Of a DNA stretch of 64,000 bases, positions 32,564-43,142 are shown one piece after another. Source of the DNA: Microcebus murinus. Taxonomy: Eukaryota > Chordata > Mammalia > Primates > Cheirogaleidae. The position numbers were made by a program, and so were the translations under genes. Under the pieces are notes generated by a model that saw only the letters and a list, made by a program, of their open reading frames with translations, ran no database searches and had not been told where the DNA came from. Numbering within the stretch: the first letter of the stretch is position 1; the number at the start of each line of letters is the position of its first letter. The stretch is from the NCBI RefSeq assembly GCF_040939455.1, contig NC_134106.1, forward strand, positions 75,027,001 to 75,091,000. The letters run 5' to 3'.

Positions 32564-32880
32564 CTCCTCTCTGTCTCTCTGTCTCTCTCTGTCTCTTTCT
32601 GTCTCTCTCTCTGTCTCTCTCTGTCTCTCTCTCTGTCTCTCTCTGTCTCTCTCTCTGTCTCTCTCTCTCTGTCTCTCTCTCTCTGTCTCTCTCTCTGTCT
32701 CTGTCTCTCTGTCCTTCTCTCTCTCTGTCTCTCTCTCTGTCTCTCTCTCTCTGTCTCTCTCTCTGTCTCTCTCTCTGTCTCTGTCTCTGTCTGTCTCTGT
32801 CTCTCTCTCTGTCTCTCTCTCTCTCTGTCTCTCTCTCTCTCTGTGTCTCTCTCTCTCTCTCTCCCTCTCTCTCTCTCTCC
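32564..32880. repeat. (CTCTGT)n / (TC)n compound microsatellite, 317 bp
   Basis: Over 300 bp consist only of CT dinucleotides interspersed with CTGT units, spaced mostly 6, 8, 12 or 14 bases apart. The plus strand is almost pure pyrimidine apart from the G of CTGT. All frames stay open through it, giving Ser/Leu-rich peptides on one strand and Arg/Glu-rich peptides on the other. These are not genes. Such a polypyrimidine tract may adopt triplex (H-DNA) structure and is expected to vary in length between individuals. Confidence 0.97.
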
Positions 32881-33054
32881 AGAGCCCAGAGCCGCTCCCT
32901 CTGGCGCCCGCTCAGCTGGCACTCGTTCCAACACACTGCCACTTTATGGTCGGTTTGTTTGCTCCTAGAGACATAAAACCCAAGCTTATCAAACAAAAGT
33001 CACACTTAGTCCCGCTGTCTTGAGAGGTAAATTCCACCATTATCTGTGCACTTC

Positions 33055-33500
33055 AGCCCCCACACGGAACGCCGCGTCCCGCGGAGCTGGCGGCGTGCGT
33101 CCAGGCTGACCTTCAGCACCCACTCAGCCCTTCGGCCGCGCGCCCAGTCACGAGGTGGGGTTGGGGACTGGGACAGCTCTGGGAGGGCCCAGAGACACTG
33201 CCCACCCGCTGGGCACCTCGAGCCCGCATGGAAGCCTCTCTGACCCTTGGTGTCCTCTTCTCTAAAACCGGCTTAAGGATGGCTGGCAGCCTCCACCCGC
33301 CCGCTTGTGACAGAATTAATCAGCGATGTGGTGGCGCGTTTGTCTCCGTGCCTGGCCTGGGAGAGGTGCTCAGCATGAACACGTCGGCGCCGCGGAGAGG
33401 AGCTGTGTTGCACTCTCGGGGTGAGGCCGGAGACCGTCTCACCTGCACACTTGTCGTGGCACAGGTGGAACGGCCCAGGTGCTGGGGAGACCTCGCTGGG
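33055..33500. other. Small CpG-rich patch
   Basis: CpG dinucleotides are clearly denser here than in the surrounding sequence, for example CACGGAACGCCGCGTCCCGC at 33062-33081 and CGGCCGCGCGCCCAGTCACG near 33132-33151. Further ones occur near 33385-33440. It could be a weak CpG island or an ancient GC-rich repeat. No promoter element or open first exon is convincing beside it. Confidence 0.4.
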
Positions 33501-33539
33501 GGGCCCGGGTGGAGGTGGATGGAGGGGGGTGGACACTAA

Positions 33540-34710
33540 TAGGAAAAGAAATGAGGTTGGTGGCTAAAAAGCATAGATCAAGGAGGGGTCAGCTCCCATA
33601 CATTTTATCCAATTCTGCCAGAGTTTTGATAGCTTTGGCCAAAATTCTAAAGAATTCTCAACTACCCCTCGCATCAGAAGCCCTCTCAGGGTAAAGAGGA
33701 AGTCTTCGCTAGGCCTGGAGGTGGGATACTTGCTTGTGTGGCATCTTTGCCTAGCTATAGGACAGGCACTGCAGGGAAGAAAAAGCCTAAGATGAGACGC
33801 AGCCTCTGACCTTAAGCAACTTTCAAATCGTGGTAGCCACGAGGGTGAGGGCTGTTCCCCGATGTTTCCCATGTCTTCTGCTTCTGAGCAGCTGATGGGA
33901 TTGTACTGACTTCTCGCCACCTCTCCTCACCTCCCGGGTTGGGCAGGGCCATGTGATGGCTTTGCCCTGTAAAACGTAGGCAGAGGAGGCATGAAGCACT
34001 CTGGAGGGATGCTTTTAAGAGCTGATGCACAATTCGCCGCATCCCCTCCTTCCTGCCAGGGTGCCTGGAACACTCCAGACGGTAGAGGCTCCAGCAGCCT
34101 GTGTCCTTGAATGAGGACGATGGGGGGCAGAGGAGGACGTGAAGTGTGAGCCTTTGCCCCTTTCCTGCTCCTGCCGTCCACTCAGCGCCGGGAGCTGCGC
34201 CGGGTGGTTCCTGCAGCGTGGCACACTAAGACGCTGGGGAGGAAAGCAAAGTCCCGAGACACCAGGTGGTCGGGACTCACTTGAGGGGAGAAGGTCCCCC
34301 AGCAGGCTGAGCAAGAGTTCCTGGAGGACTGGGCTGGGCCTTGCGGCTGGCAGGATTTGGAGGGTGGTCAGGAACGGAGGCAGCTGGGGTGGGGAATGAG
34401 TGGAGGGCGCAGGTGTCTGAAAACATCTGTGAATGCCTGAGAAGGTGCTGGCTGTGGTCTTAGAAGAGCTGGTCCGATTTCTTTCTTCCCGAGGCTAGAT
34501 CCAAGTGGGATGGAAGTTCAACCCAGACTCGATGTCATTTTATCATGAGTAGGGCAGAGTGGCACAGACCCTGGTGGGACCAGAAGGCAGAGCACAGGGG
34601 ACAGCTTGATCCCCTCGTCCTTCCTCAAGAGTCCGTTTCTGACCCTCTCACCCAGGGGGCCCTCTCCCACCCTGGACACCTCCGGCATTCTGTCTGCCGA
34701 AGGAAGGCTC
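33540..34710. other. Unassigned GC-rich sequence
   Basis: No gene supported. The interval 33930-34140 (GGGCAGGGCCATGTGATGGC at 33942-33961) resembles a degraded LTR-type repeat but I would not assign it. Overlapping frames on both strands are chance frames of GC-rich DNA. Confidence 0.4.
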
Positions 34711-34775
34711 ATGGGGTGTGGGAAGACAATTAGGCTCTGAAGTCAGACAGATGTGGTTTAAATCATGGTTTCCTT
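34711..34775 (+). repeat. MIR SINE 5' fragment
   Basis: AATTAGGCTCTGAAGTCAGA (34730-34749) followed by GATGTGGTTTAAATC is the tRNA-related 5' part of MIR. The core is missing, and the sequence runs directly into an L2 copy. Confidence 0.55.
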
Positions 34776-34784
34776 TCTTCAACC

Positions 34785-36530
34785 ATCCAATTCAACATCT
34801 GCAGCGTGCCAGTCACTGTGCCATATTGTAAAGATGCATTCACCTTGAAGACCTTGGCTCTCTACGCTCAAGTGAGGGTGAGAGTCAACAACAACAACAA
34901 AGCAAAACACACAAGAAAACAGTTTTAAGTTGTGATGTTGGAAATGAGGAAAACAGGCAGGGGCTGAGATAGGGAACGCCAGAGGGACCTGCTGTACGTG
35001 AGGTTGGTTAATGATGGCTCTTTGAATGGACACTGTTTAACACTTACATGTACGATGAGAAAAGGTGGCTGTCATAGGAAGAACAGGGGAGAACGTTCCA
35101 GGCATGAAGAACGGCAAGCACGAGACCTCCAAGTGGGCAAGAGCGTGGGGAGGGAAAGGGAGGAACTGAAGGAGGAGTGGCGTCTCGGAGATTCTCCCGA
35201 GCTGGATGGAGAGCAGAGCTGAGCCTTCCAGGCTATTTCAAGAGAGCGAGTCAAGATGTATGATAGAGGGCAAATCAATAAGACATGCTAAAGGATTAGA
35301 TAAAAGGAGAAGAGGACCCCTCAAGAAGAGAGGCTCGAGTCGCCTAGGGTGGGGTGCCATGCCATTTGCTGGGGTGGCAAAGGCTGGGGTGTGGAGCCTC
35401 TGCTCTGAATGAGCTCATTTGGGGAGATCTGAGATGTCTGAGTGGAGATGTCAGCAGGCAATAGTATCTGCACATCAGAAAGAAGCTCAAAGGAGAAGTC
35501 CAGGCTGGGGTATGGCATTTCATGGGACTGCATGGAATCGCCTGTGAAGTGAAGCAAGAGGGCCCAGGGAAGAACCCCCCCTTCAGGAATTGGGAGAAGG
35601 AAGAGGACCAACAGAGGAGGACCAGCCAGTAGGGTGTGAGGAAAGTCAAGAGAGTGTTCTGCAACAGGAACTGAGAGAGGACAGTGTTTCCAGAAGGAAG
35701 AGGAGTCAACTGTGTCAAAGGACTAAGATGGAGTCCAAGAGCAGGGCTGGGCCTGGCCGGATGGGGTCATTGTCACCTAGACTGAGCAGGTGGGCCAGCG
35801 CTGGGGAGCAGAGCCGGGCTACTGTGGGGCCGGGAGTGCATGGGAGGGACAAGACAGAGCCTATGTGAATAAATCAGGTTCTTTTGAGAATCTGACTCTA
35901 AAAGAGAGGAGAGGGATTGGGAAGTAGCCACCCTCAGAGGGGGAGGGGCTGGAGGCGGGAGGACTCGAGGAGCATGCCTGGGTGCTGGTTGACTTGCCTA
36001 GAGAGGAGAGGCTGGTGTGGAAGCCACAGAGAGGCAAGAGGGAGCACAGTTTCCCAGGGGCCGGAGGGGCTGGGTCAGAGCACAGATGTGGGGGGGGGGT
36101 TCTCCATCCACTCAGGAGACACAGAAGAGGGGTGCAGCTTGGTGGGTCTGTGAGTCCAGTGTGGGTAAGGTGGGGAGCTGAGCTAAGTAGTGGGACCACG
36201 TGGAAGTAGAGGTGAGAGCAGGGTGGAAGAAGAGGGGAGCAGGCAAAGAGAATAAGTGAAATGGTCACTTGGGAGTGGGCAGTGGACTACTGGAGAGAAC
36301 AATGGCAGGGCCTGGCAGTCTTGAGGGCCAGCGGGTGGACTGGGATCACAAATTTAGAGCAAGAGCAGCAGTCCTATTGCGAGGTTATCTCCAAGAACAG
36401 GCGACAGCTCTGGGGCAGGCTTGGAGAAGGCAGACAGGAGGTTTCATTCAAAGCTGGGTTTTTGCCAGGGGCTGTGACAAAGGCGAGAAAGGCAGTTGCT
36501 GAGGGAATTCACACCAGAGCAATTATGAGG
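34785..36530 (-). repeat. LINE L2, about 1.7 kb, reverse orientation
   Basis: This is the longest ancient LINE of the window. Read on the minus strand it runs from degenerate reverse-transcriptase sequence (right) to the 3' end (left). Plus-strand landmarks in order are the 3'-end word CGTGCCAGTCACTGTGCC (34804-34821), GAACGTTCCAGGCATGAAGA (35092-35111) and GAGTGGAGATGTCAGCAGGC (35440-35459). GTCAACTGTGTCAAAGGACT (35705-35724) and the block at 36430-36510 follow. Predicted frames on either strand in this interval are shadows of it. The ORF is thoroughly broken. A run of 10 G lies at 36090-36099. Confidence 0.75.
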
Positions 36531-36944
36531 AACCACTGAGCAGAGTCTGGACAAGAAGGGAAGAAGGGCCCAGAGGGAGGCCTGCAAGGGAGGGGGGAGC
36601 CACTGCGCTGAAATTCTCAATGAAGCCAAGAAACCTGGCGATGGGAGTGGGGCCACTCAACCAGGGCTGGGGAGATGAGGGGAGTGTTTGGAATCCATAT
36701 TTCATGATGAGATGGTCCAGGTGTGGCCGCAGGGATGGGGCACCCGAGGAGCCCTGGTGGGAGAGGCTTCCAGAGAGCGGGGCATGGTGCTGCAGGGGCC
36801 CTCTGATCTGATGTGGGTCCCTCTGAGGGTGATGACGACATAAAGAAGAAGCAGCGAAAACTCTGATTGGAGGGAAGTGCAACCCATGATGCTACTTTGG
36901 GCTGGCTCTGGGCGTGAGGCCAGGCACCCAGGTCCCCAGCAGGC
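36531..36944. other. Unassigned sequence next to L2
   Basis: Nothing recognised with certainty; it may be the continuation of the L2 copy beyond where I can follow it. Confidence 0.35.
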
Positions 36945-37112
36945 TCTGCCACTTTCTGATGTGTGACACTGGAGGCTTATTACTCCTCTCTGCACTTCAG
37001 TGTCTTCACTTGTGAAAATGGGGGCGATAATTTGTACCTGCCTCTTGAAGTTGCTTTGAAGACTAAAGGAGATAATTCAGGCAACGCACCTAAAACAGTG
37101 CCAGTAAGTGTC
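36945..37112 (+). repeat. MIR SINE
   Basis: Nearly the whole MIR can be followed in forward orientation: CTCTGCCACTTTCTGATGTG (36944-36963) and TTCACTTGTGAAAATGGGGG (37005-37024). The 3' words GGAGATAATTCAGGCAACGC (37068-37087) and AACAGTGCCAGTAAGTG follow. Confidence 0.88.
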
Positions 37113-37130
37113 AAATGTCACCCCTTGCAG

Positions 37131-37567
37131 TAAATTGCACTGTGTCCCCCAAAAGATGGATCCACTTCCAACACCCTGAACCTATAAATGTGACCTTACT
37201 TGGGTTAAGAATATCAAGGTGAGCTCATCTTGGGTTATCTGAGTGGGCTTAAATTTAATAACAAGCGTTCTTCTAAGAAACAGAAGAGGACACAGAGACA
37301 CAAGAAGACACACACACACAGGGGGAGGCCGTGTGAAGATGAAGGCAGAGATTGGAGTTGTACAGCCACAAGCCAAGGAGCTCCTAGAGCTGCCAGAGCT
37401 GGAAGAGGCAGAGGAGGATTCTCTCCTAGAGCCTTTGGAGGGAGCTTGGCCCTGTCAACACCTTAATTTTGGATTTGTGGTCTCTAGAACTGGAAACGAA
37501 TACATTTTCATTGTTTCAAGCCACCAACTTTGTGGCCATTTACATGGCAGCCCTAGGAAACTAGCAC
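37131..37567 (+). repeat. MLT1-type solo LTR (ERVL-MaLR)
   Basis: The LTR can be followed end to end. It starts near GCACTGTGTCCCCCAAAAG (37137-37155). CTATAAATGTGACCTTACTT (37181-37200) and AGGACACAGAGACACAAGAA (37287-37306) follow. The end is GGCAGCCCTAGGAAACTAGC (37546-37565), the usual MLT1 3' terminus. No internal retroviral genes are attached, so it is a solo LTR left by recombination. A 127-codon frame across it is chance. Confidence 0.88.
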
Positions 37568-39465
37568 AGCCCTCATGTGTCTGGGCCTCGACAGTCCTCA
37601 CCTTCGGAGGCCCATGTGGGCACTAAAGATGGGCTGCATGAAAACCGCAGGTGCAAGGAAGGTGACCAGTAATTACTGGGGTGTCCTTCCCAACCTCCCT
37701 CATGCTGGCAGCACAGATACCTTCACCTGCCTAAAGTTGCCTCGTGCTCTCAGCTTTTATTTTCCTATGGAGTATCCCTTGCTCAGCACAGTTGGGATTC
37801 AATAACAGACACTGCTGCCAATGATCAGAGACACACAGATGACACAGATATACATAGATGTATGAAATGTGAGAGGGCCGCATGCCCAGAGTGGCCACCA
37901 ACGTCAGACATGATAGCATCAGAGCGAGGGACCGCCCGTGCATGGCGGTCTTGCGAGGCCCACGAGATGGAGGAGGCTTCTCCCCCTCTGCTGGCCATGG
38001 CTCCGCCCGGGCCCTGTGCCCCACGGGTGCTGAGGAAGTTGGGCGCAGCAGTGCAGGGAGGGAGGCCGGCCGCTTTGGAGCTCAGTACCATCAGACAGCT
38101 GGACTCAGTTTGCAGAACTCAACTCACAGAGAGTGGCCGGGCCGGGGAAGACAGCCAGAATAGGAAGAGTCGGTGGCTCCATGCTGTTCCATTAATCAAC
38201 TCAGGTCAACATCTCTGAGTTTCAAATGCTAAATCCCTGAGTGGCTGACTCTGTGCTGAGCAGTGACAGCCCTGTCCCCCCTTTCTGAGTCATGAGAAAT
38301 GGGGACCACACATTCAGGCCACTGTCACCGGACAAGGCTTGCTGCTGCCCTGGGTGTTTTTCAACTGAAGATCACGGCAGGCTTAAGGAGAACAACTCTT
38401 GGTCACAGAAAACATGACAAAGAAGGTTCTTGGCCTTTGGGAGCACGGGTAAATAATTCTGTCTTGCTGACACCGGAGTTTTATTTGCTGTTTCTTGGAA
38501 ATAAACATTTAACTTACTTTATATAAGTTCTTCAGTACTTCAAAGGGTTCAGAATCAGACAAAAAAAAAAAAGCCCATAAATAATTTTAAAAAGGGTTGT
38601 ACTTTATCTTAAGAGTGTTGTTGTTCCCCTCCCCCACCCTTTATCACAAGGCCTATTTATGGACCCTGAGAAGTAATTTCAGTGGAAAAAATGTAATCTT
38701 CGTCTGGTTTTATAACAATGAAAGTGTTTTTTTTCCTGCTTTATGGATTATTGTTAAGTCAGTGTGGTATTATTTACCCAAGTTGATATACACAGCTCGC
38801 GGAGGCCAAAGTCCTTGGATTTTACATCTGCCTGTGCTTTAAGAGAAGGGGGTTTGCAGGCGGGGAGAGTGTTTGGTTAATCCACGCAGGGCTCCTTTCC
38901 CGTTGCTGAGGACACCGTGGTGTTAGACTTGACTTCTGGGTCCCGCCCTCCTTTCTTCACGACCCATGAGTAATCGGCCACGCCGGCCACACACGGGGTT
39001 TCGGTCATGGGCGCGAATGTACTCCCTCACACCTCAGGCTGTCTGTCTGTGTGAACTTCCACAGCCCCCCGGGGCAGGGCAGTCCTGGGGGATGGACCCA
39101 GACAGAGGCAACAGGGCTGTGATCGAAAGGACAGCAAGAGCCTGTTGCTTTTGCTGCTCTGAGAAAAAGCTCCCAGAGGCCTCTTCCCAGGTGCCATCAG
39201 ATAAGGGGCACAGTGTCCCAGGCTGCCCTGGCCTTCTGGTGGGTGAGGCCATTAAGGCTATCTCCTCTGGAAGGAAGTTCTGAGAAACGTCTGCCTGGTG
39301 CCCCATTGGTGCCCTGTGAAAGGCCACTTGTGATCAACGCCCACGAAGGGAGGATGTCAGGGTCTGAAGGGAGAAGGGGAGCCTTCTCATTCCCACCCAA
39401 CTCAGTATTTTTAAATTGTCCAGGGTGCTAGGGGGGCCACACTCTGTCCCTAAAGCAAGAGTTAT
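37568..39465. other. Unassigned sequence
   Basis: No gene supported. The interval 37860-38170 is GC-rich with scattered CpGs and overlapping chance frames. The interval 38590-38830 is AT-rich and low in recognisable repeats, which could be unique conserved non-coding DNA, but I cannot test that. An A11 run lies at about 38561-38571. Confidence 0.4.
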
Positions 39466-39870
39466 GTAATCCCACAGATGTTCCTTCAGCACCTACTATG
39501 TGCTGAAGCTGGTACACAGGTGACAGGGCTCGGAGCCTTGTTCTCATGGAGTACATGTCCAGGCCTTGCCAGTCACCAGACCCTAGCCATAAGGACCTGA
39601 GCCCTTCCCTACTGTCCTGCAGCCCAAGGTCCAGCACACACTAGAGCTGGGGCTCCCAGGGTGTGCACAGAGCCTACCGCCTAGAGAATAAAACTAAAGG
39701 TAGGGTTGAATGGGTGGTCAGGGAAGGCACCACTGGGATGGTGACATTTGAGCAGAGCCCTGAAGCTGCTGAAGAGGCCAGCCCTGTGGATATCGGGGGA
39801 AGAGCACCTGAAAAAGAACAGGCAGCCACGGCATTAGGCAGGAGCAAGCTTGGGGGGCTCCAGGAAACAG
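39466..39870 (-). repeat. LINE L2 3' portion
   Basis: L2 3' words in reverse orientation are seen: TCAGCACCTACTATGTGCTG (39487-39506), then TCATGGAGTACATGTCCAGG. The 3' ORF end is at 39718-39850 (TCAGGGAAGGCACCACTGGG at 39718-39737; GGTGACATTTGAGCAGAGCC at 39739-39758). Continuous with one L2 copy of about 400 bp. Confidence 0.8.
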
Positions 39871-40384
39871 CTCATAGTATTGGGATTTATTTCCCCCAAG
39901 TGTCATTTTCTTATGACTAATGAAGACATCTGTTTTATACTAGTCACCAAGTTTAGAAGCAACTTAATTGTCCAAAATGTACGTGCTGCCCAGTGTTGCC
40001 AGTGAGGCTACGTTCACCAGGGCAGTCCCAGTCCTTTCTCCTCTTGGGGAATTTAGTGACCAGGATCCTGGCAGTGCCATGGCTCTGGGCAGCAGCTTTG
40101 ACAAAGGAAGGCGTTCCAGGGAGGCACAGTCATGCTGGGGCTCGAGCAGGTGGGAAGTGGAAGGAGGAGGAGCTACCATGAAGCAAAAGTGTGGCCCTAA
40201 GAAGGAGCCATTTGGCCAAAGGCCAGACCTGCTCCTTAAAAGAGGGTTGTCGCTTGAATAGGCTCAGTGTTCTCACTTCTCTCTTTAAAGTGGCAAAAAA
40301 TGTCAAGGAGCCAAGAACAGATTGGGCTTTCATGAAAGATGATTTACCATCCAGGACTCCTAATCAGACATTTAGTTACCACGC
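39871..40384. other. Unassigned sequence
   Basis: No feature recognised. Confidence 0.35.
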
Positions 40385-40500
40385 ACCCATCCAGGAATCA
40401 TGTGTTGAGTGCCTACTCGGTGCCAGGCACTGCCAGGTCCTGCTGGGTCAGAGGGACACTGGCTGACCCCAGCAGCCCAGCAGACAGGGAGACATAATTT
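40385..40500 (-). repeat. LINE L2 3' end
   Basis: TGTGTTGAGTGCCTACTCGG (40400-40419), then TGCCAGGCACTGCCAGGTCC (40421-40440), is the reversed L2 terminus. It continues to a GGGAGACATAATTTC block. Short and diverged. Confidence 0.7.
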
Positions 40501-41464
40501 CAAATATAATTATTGAGATCTGCTGGCAGGGACGAGACACTTACCTACAAGCCATCAGAAGGCGGGCCCAGAGCTTGGCGACTGGGAGCCCAAGTCAGGC
40601 TGGCAGTTACCTGGGAGCAGCCACTGGCCTGAGCCCCCTGGCTGGTGGGTAGGCCGGGAGTCTGGCTGTAAGAGGGGCTTGGGGGAGCCAAGCTGTGCCT
40701 CTGGAGGCTCCCACAGAAGCAGTTTCTGGGTGGGCTGACACAGCATCGTTGTATAGCATGGAGCAATTAGAAGTTGAAGTTCACCTTGAGGAGTTTTGTT
40801 TCCAACTGGGGGCAATGCAGGTGATCTGTTGTGATCTGTTCCCCAAAACACATAGCATTTTCCCTCCTAAGGACTCTCAGAGCCCTTTGTGTGGCCTCCT
40901 GTCCTTGTTTTCCAGGGGAGGCTGATAGTTTCCCCATGATCAAGAAAGGCCCCCCACACCCACACTCACCTGAGCTATGGAGGTGCATTCATTACCTGTT
41001 CCACATTCTGCTCCACCTCTACCCCCCAGGGTCTAGCCAGCGGCTCCTCCTCCTGTCTCTGACCTCTCGGAGCCCTCTGTGTTTGTCAACAGTGGGCTCT
41101 GACCCGCCTGACTCATTGACTGGGCTCTCCCCAGGCACCGGTCAGGGGCCGCTCACCTACACCCCGCCGTGGCCTTGGCCCTGGGCCCAGGAGCTCACTC
41201 TGTCCTCCGCTCACCCTGGATTTGGCAGGAGGCTCGGATGCCTGTGCCAGGGCAAACTGGCGAGGGAAACAGAAACGAGAATCGAACATTTTGCAACAGC
41301 AACAGAAATTTAAACAAACAGAAAGCACCTCGTTGAGGGTTGTCCTTTAGAGCATTCTCCCCGGGGACAATTGCTCGATCCACCGCTGCTGCCGCTGCTG
41401 GCCCTGCCGTCTCTGGAGTCATCTAGGGGCGTTCTGAGCAAGCCGGGATTCAGCAGCTCCCAAG
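40501..41464. other. Unassigned GC-rich sequence
   Basis: No gene supported; several chance frames overlap on both strands. A direct duplication of GTGATCTGTT lies at 40820-40829 and 40830-40839. An interferon-response-like motif is listed separately. Confidence 0.4.
41265..41277 (+). promoter_or_regulatory. Interferon-stimulated response element-like motif
   Basis: GGAAACAGAAACG matches the GAAANNGAAA core bound by IRF and ISGF3 factors, with only the last base off the consensus GAAANNGAAACT. A further GAATCGAA lies just downstream. A 12-bp motif of this kind is expected by chance in a window of this size, and no promoter or first exon was found nearby. It is recorded as a motif only. Confidence 0.2.
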
Positions 41465-41595
41465 CCCAGCCACACACAGAAGTCACTCGGGGAGCTTGAA
41501 AAAAATACTACACTGGAGCCCAGCAGACATTCAGAGAGGTGGGCCTCGGATGGAGGTGATCTGTAAAAGCCCCTTGGGGGAGTCCAAGGCCCTCC
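41465..41595. repeat. MER5A-like hAT transposon fragment
   Basis: AGAAGTCACTCGGGGAGCTT (41478-41497), then AAAAATACTACACTGGAGCC (41501-41520), follows the conserved MER5A order of words (a TCACCTGGGGAGCTT equivalent). The right part at 41540-41590 corresponds to the opposite end. Confidence 0.6.
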
Positions 41596-42169
41596 AGGAC
41601 TGAGGACCCCTCCTCCTGCGCCTGTCTGTCCGGGTCAATAGCTGCTCCACACGGGCTATGGGACCATCACTCACCTCTCACAGTTCAGGGCCCTGCTTCC
41701 TCGGGCTGTGTTTTATAGCCGAGCATTTCATTAAAGCAAATGCCTAAATATTTATGCTGCAGGCTTTCTTAAGCAGCCAATGGTTTACAGTGGACCTTGC
41801 TAGAATTTCTTTCCAAAAACCCAATATTTTTCCTTTAAAATAAATGGATAGCACCTTGTTTCTAGATAAACCCTGACTGGGGTTGGTGACTCTCCGTTTG
41901 TTCCCCTTGGCTCCAGCCCTCCCCCACCCATCCCTCTTCCCACTGCTTGTTTCTCCTCTCAGGAAATGCCACCCCATGCCATTGCTCCTGCTCCCGGGAA
42001 AATCCTCCATGAGAATCCTCGTTCTTTCTGTTCTCTCACCATCCATGTTGGGAAGTCCTGTCTTCTCTTCCCCCAAAGCCTGTCTCCCTTCGGCCCGCAC
42101 CCCAGCCTCTCATCTCCTGTGCCAACACTTCCGCTCCCTACTGCAACTCACGCACAGCCAGAGGCATCT
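41596..42169. other. Unassigned sequence
   Basis: No gene or repeat supported. Open frames at 41744-42188 on both strands are antisense to each other and motif-free. Confidence 0.4.
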
Positions 42170-42590
42170 CCATTTTTTAACTTTTTAGTTTTGACATGAT
42201 TTCGGACTGCAAGGCTGTTCTGCAAGGCTGCAGAACAGTATAGACAATGTTCTCGTAGCCTGTACCCAGAGCCCCCGAATGTCACCGTGTCGCCACATGT
42301 GCTGCTCTAATCTTCTCCCTCCCTACCACTGTGCACACCCCCGGGATACCACCCACATGTAAGCACAGCATATTTTTCTCTGAACTTTTCAGAGTAAACT
42401 GCAGACACAGTGCCCCTCACCCCTAAATACTTAAGTGTGTATCTCCTAAAACTTACACAACCACAGAGATCAACATCAGGAAATTGACATTGATGCAATA
42501 CTATAATCGCAGCTCCACGGTTCATTCAGATTTGACCACTTGTCCCAACCTTGTCCTTTACGGTGACAGAGAATCCCAGGAGGTACACTG
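42170..42590. repeat. Old LINE-1-associated repeat segment
   Basis: The words GAGTAAACTGCAGACACAGT (42392-42411), CCCCTAAATACTTAAGTGTG (42420-42439) and GACATTGATGCAATACTATA (42486-42505) form a familiar order. I recognise it as part of ancient L1-type repeats of mammals. Orientation and exact subfamily are not determined. Confidence 0.5.
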
Positions 42591-43044
42591 CATTCAGTTT
42601 TCATATTCCCGGGGACTCCTTTAATCTGGACTTCAGAGGGACCAGTCCAAAACACTCTCTGTCAGATGATGTTACTCCTATGACTTCTGTGACGAGAGCC
42701 CTCCACTGTCCCGGGAATGTAGAGCGAGGGTCTCTGGGGCACGCACCAGGCCTGTGCCTGGCCTGCTCCTCAGGCCCTCCCCATCCATCGCTGCCTCCCT
42801 CCCTGCTTCTGCTTGTCCCTGCAGCAGCCTCCCCGCTGGGCCTGGTTATCTCTAGTCACCGTCTGGACCCCTCTTCCCTGGCTGCCTCTTGATCATGCTG
42901 GGGTCTCAGACCAGAGGCCCTTCTTGCTCTGACCCCACCACCAAACCCACTGCGCCACACTCTGCCTCCTCTGTCTCGAATCTTCCACTGTCATGGTCAG
43001 CTGCTCACCTGTGAGTTATCCTAAGCCCCTCATCCCTCAGAGAG
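42591..43044. other. Unassigned GC-rich sequence
   Basis: Pyrimidine-rich DNA without a recognised gene. It may be remote L2 or MIR-type repeat but I cannot support this. Confidence 0.35.
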
Positions 43045-43142
43045 CAGCTGCCACGTTCTTGCAGAGTCCTGAGCACTTGGAATAAATCTTGACTGGTACG
43101 AAATAGATGCTCAATGGACATTTGTTGAGTGAGTGAACCAGT
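43045..43142 (+). repeat. LINE L2 3' end
   Basis: GAAATAGATGCTCAATGGAC (43099-43118), then ATTTGTTGAGTGAGTGAACC (43119-43138), is the forward L2 3' terminus with its decayed TGAA tail. Confidence 0.75.

Noticed and set aside
32402..32996. Open frames of 140-188 codons on both strands, Ser/Leu-rich or Arg/Glu-rich
   Set aside because: They are translations of the CTCTGT microsatellite, which contains no stop codon in any frame.
35590..36952. Frames of 90-135 codons on both strands
   Set aside because: They overlap an L2 copy (34785-36530) and adjoining GC-rich DNA, and none keeps the L2 reverse-transcriptase frame.
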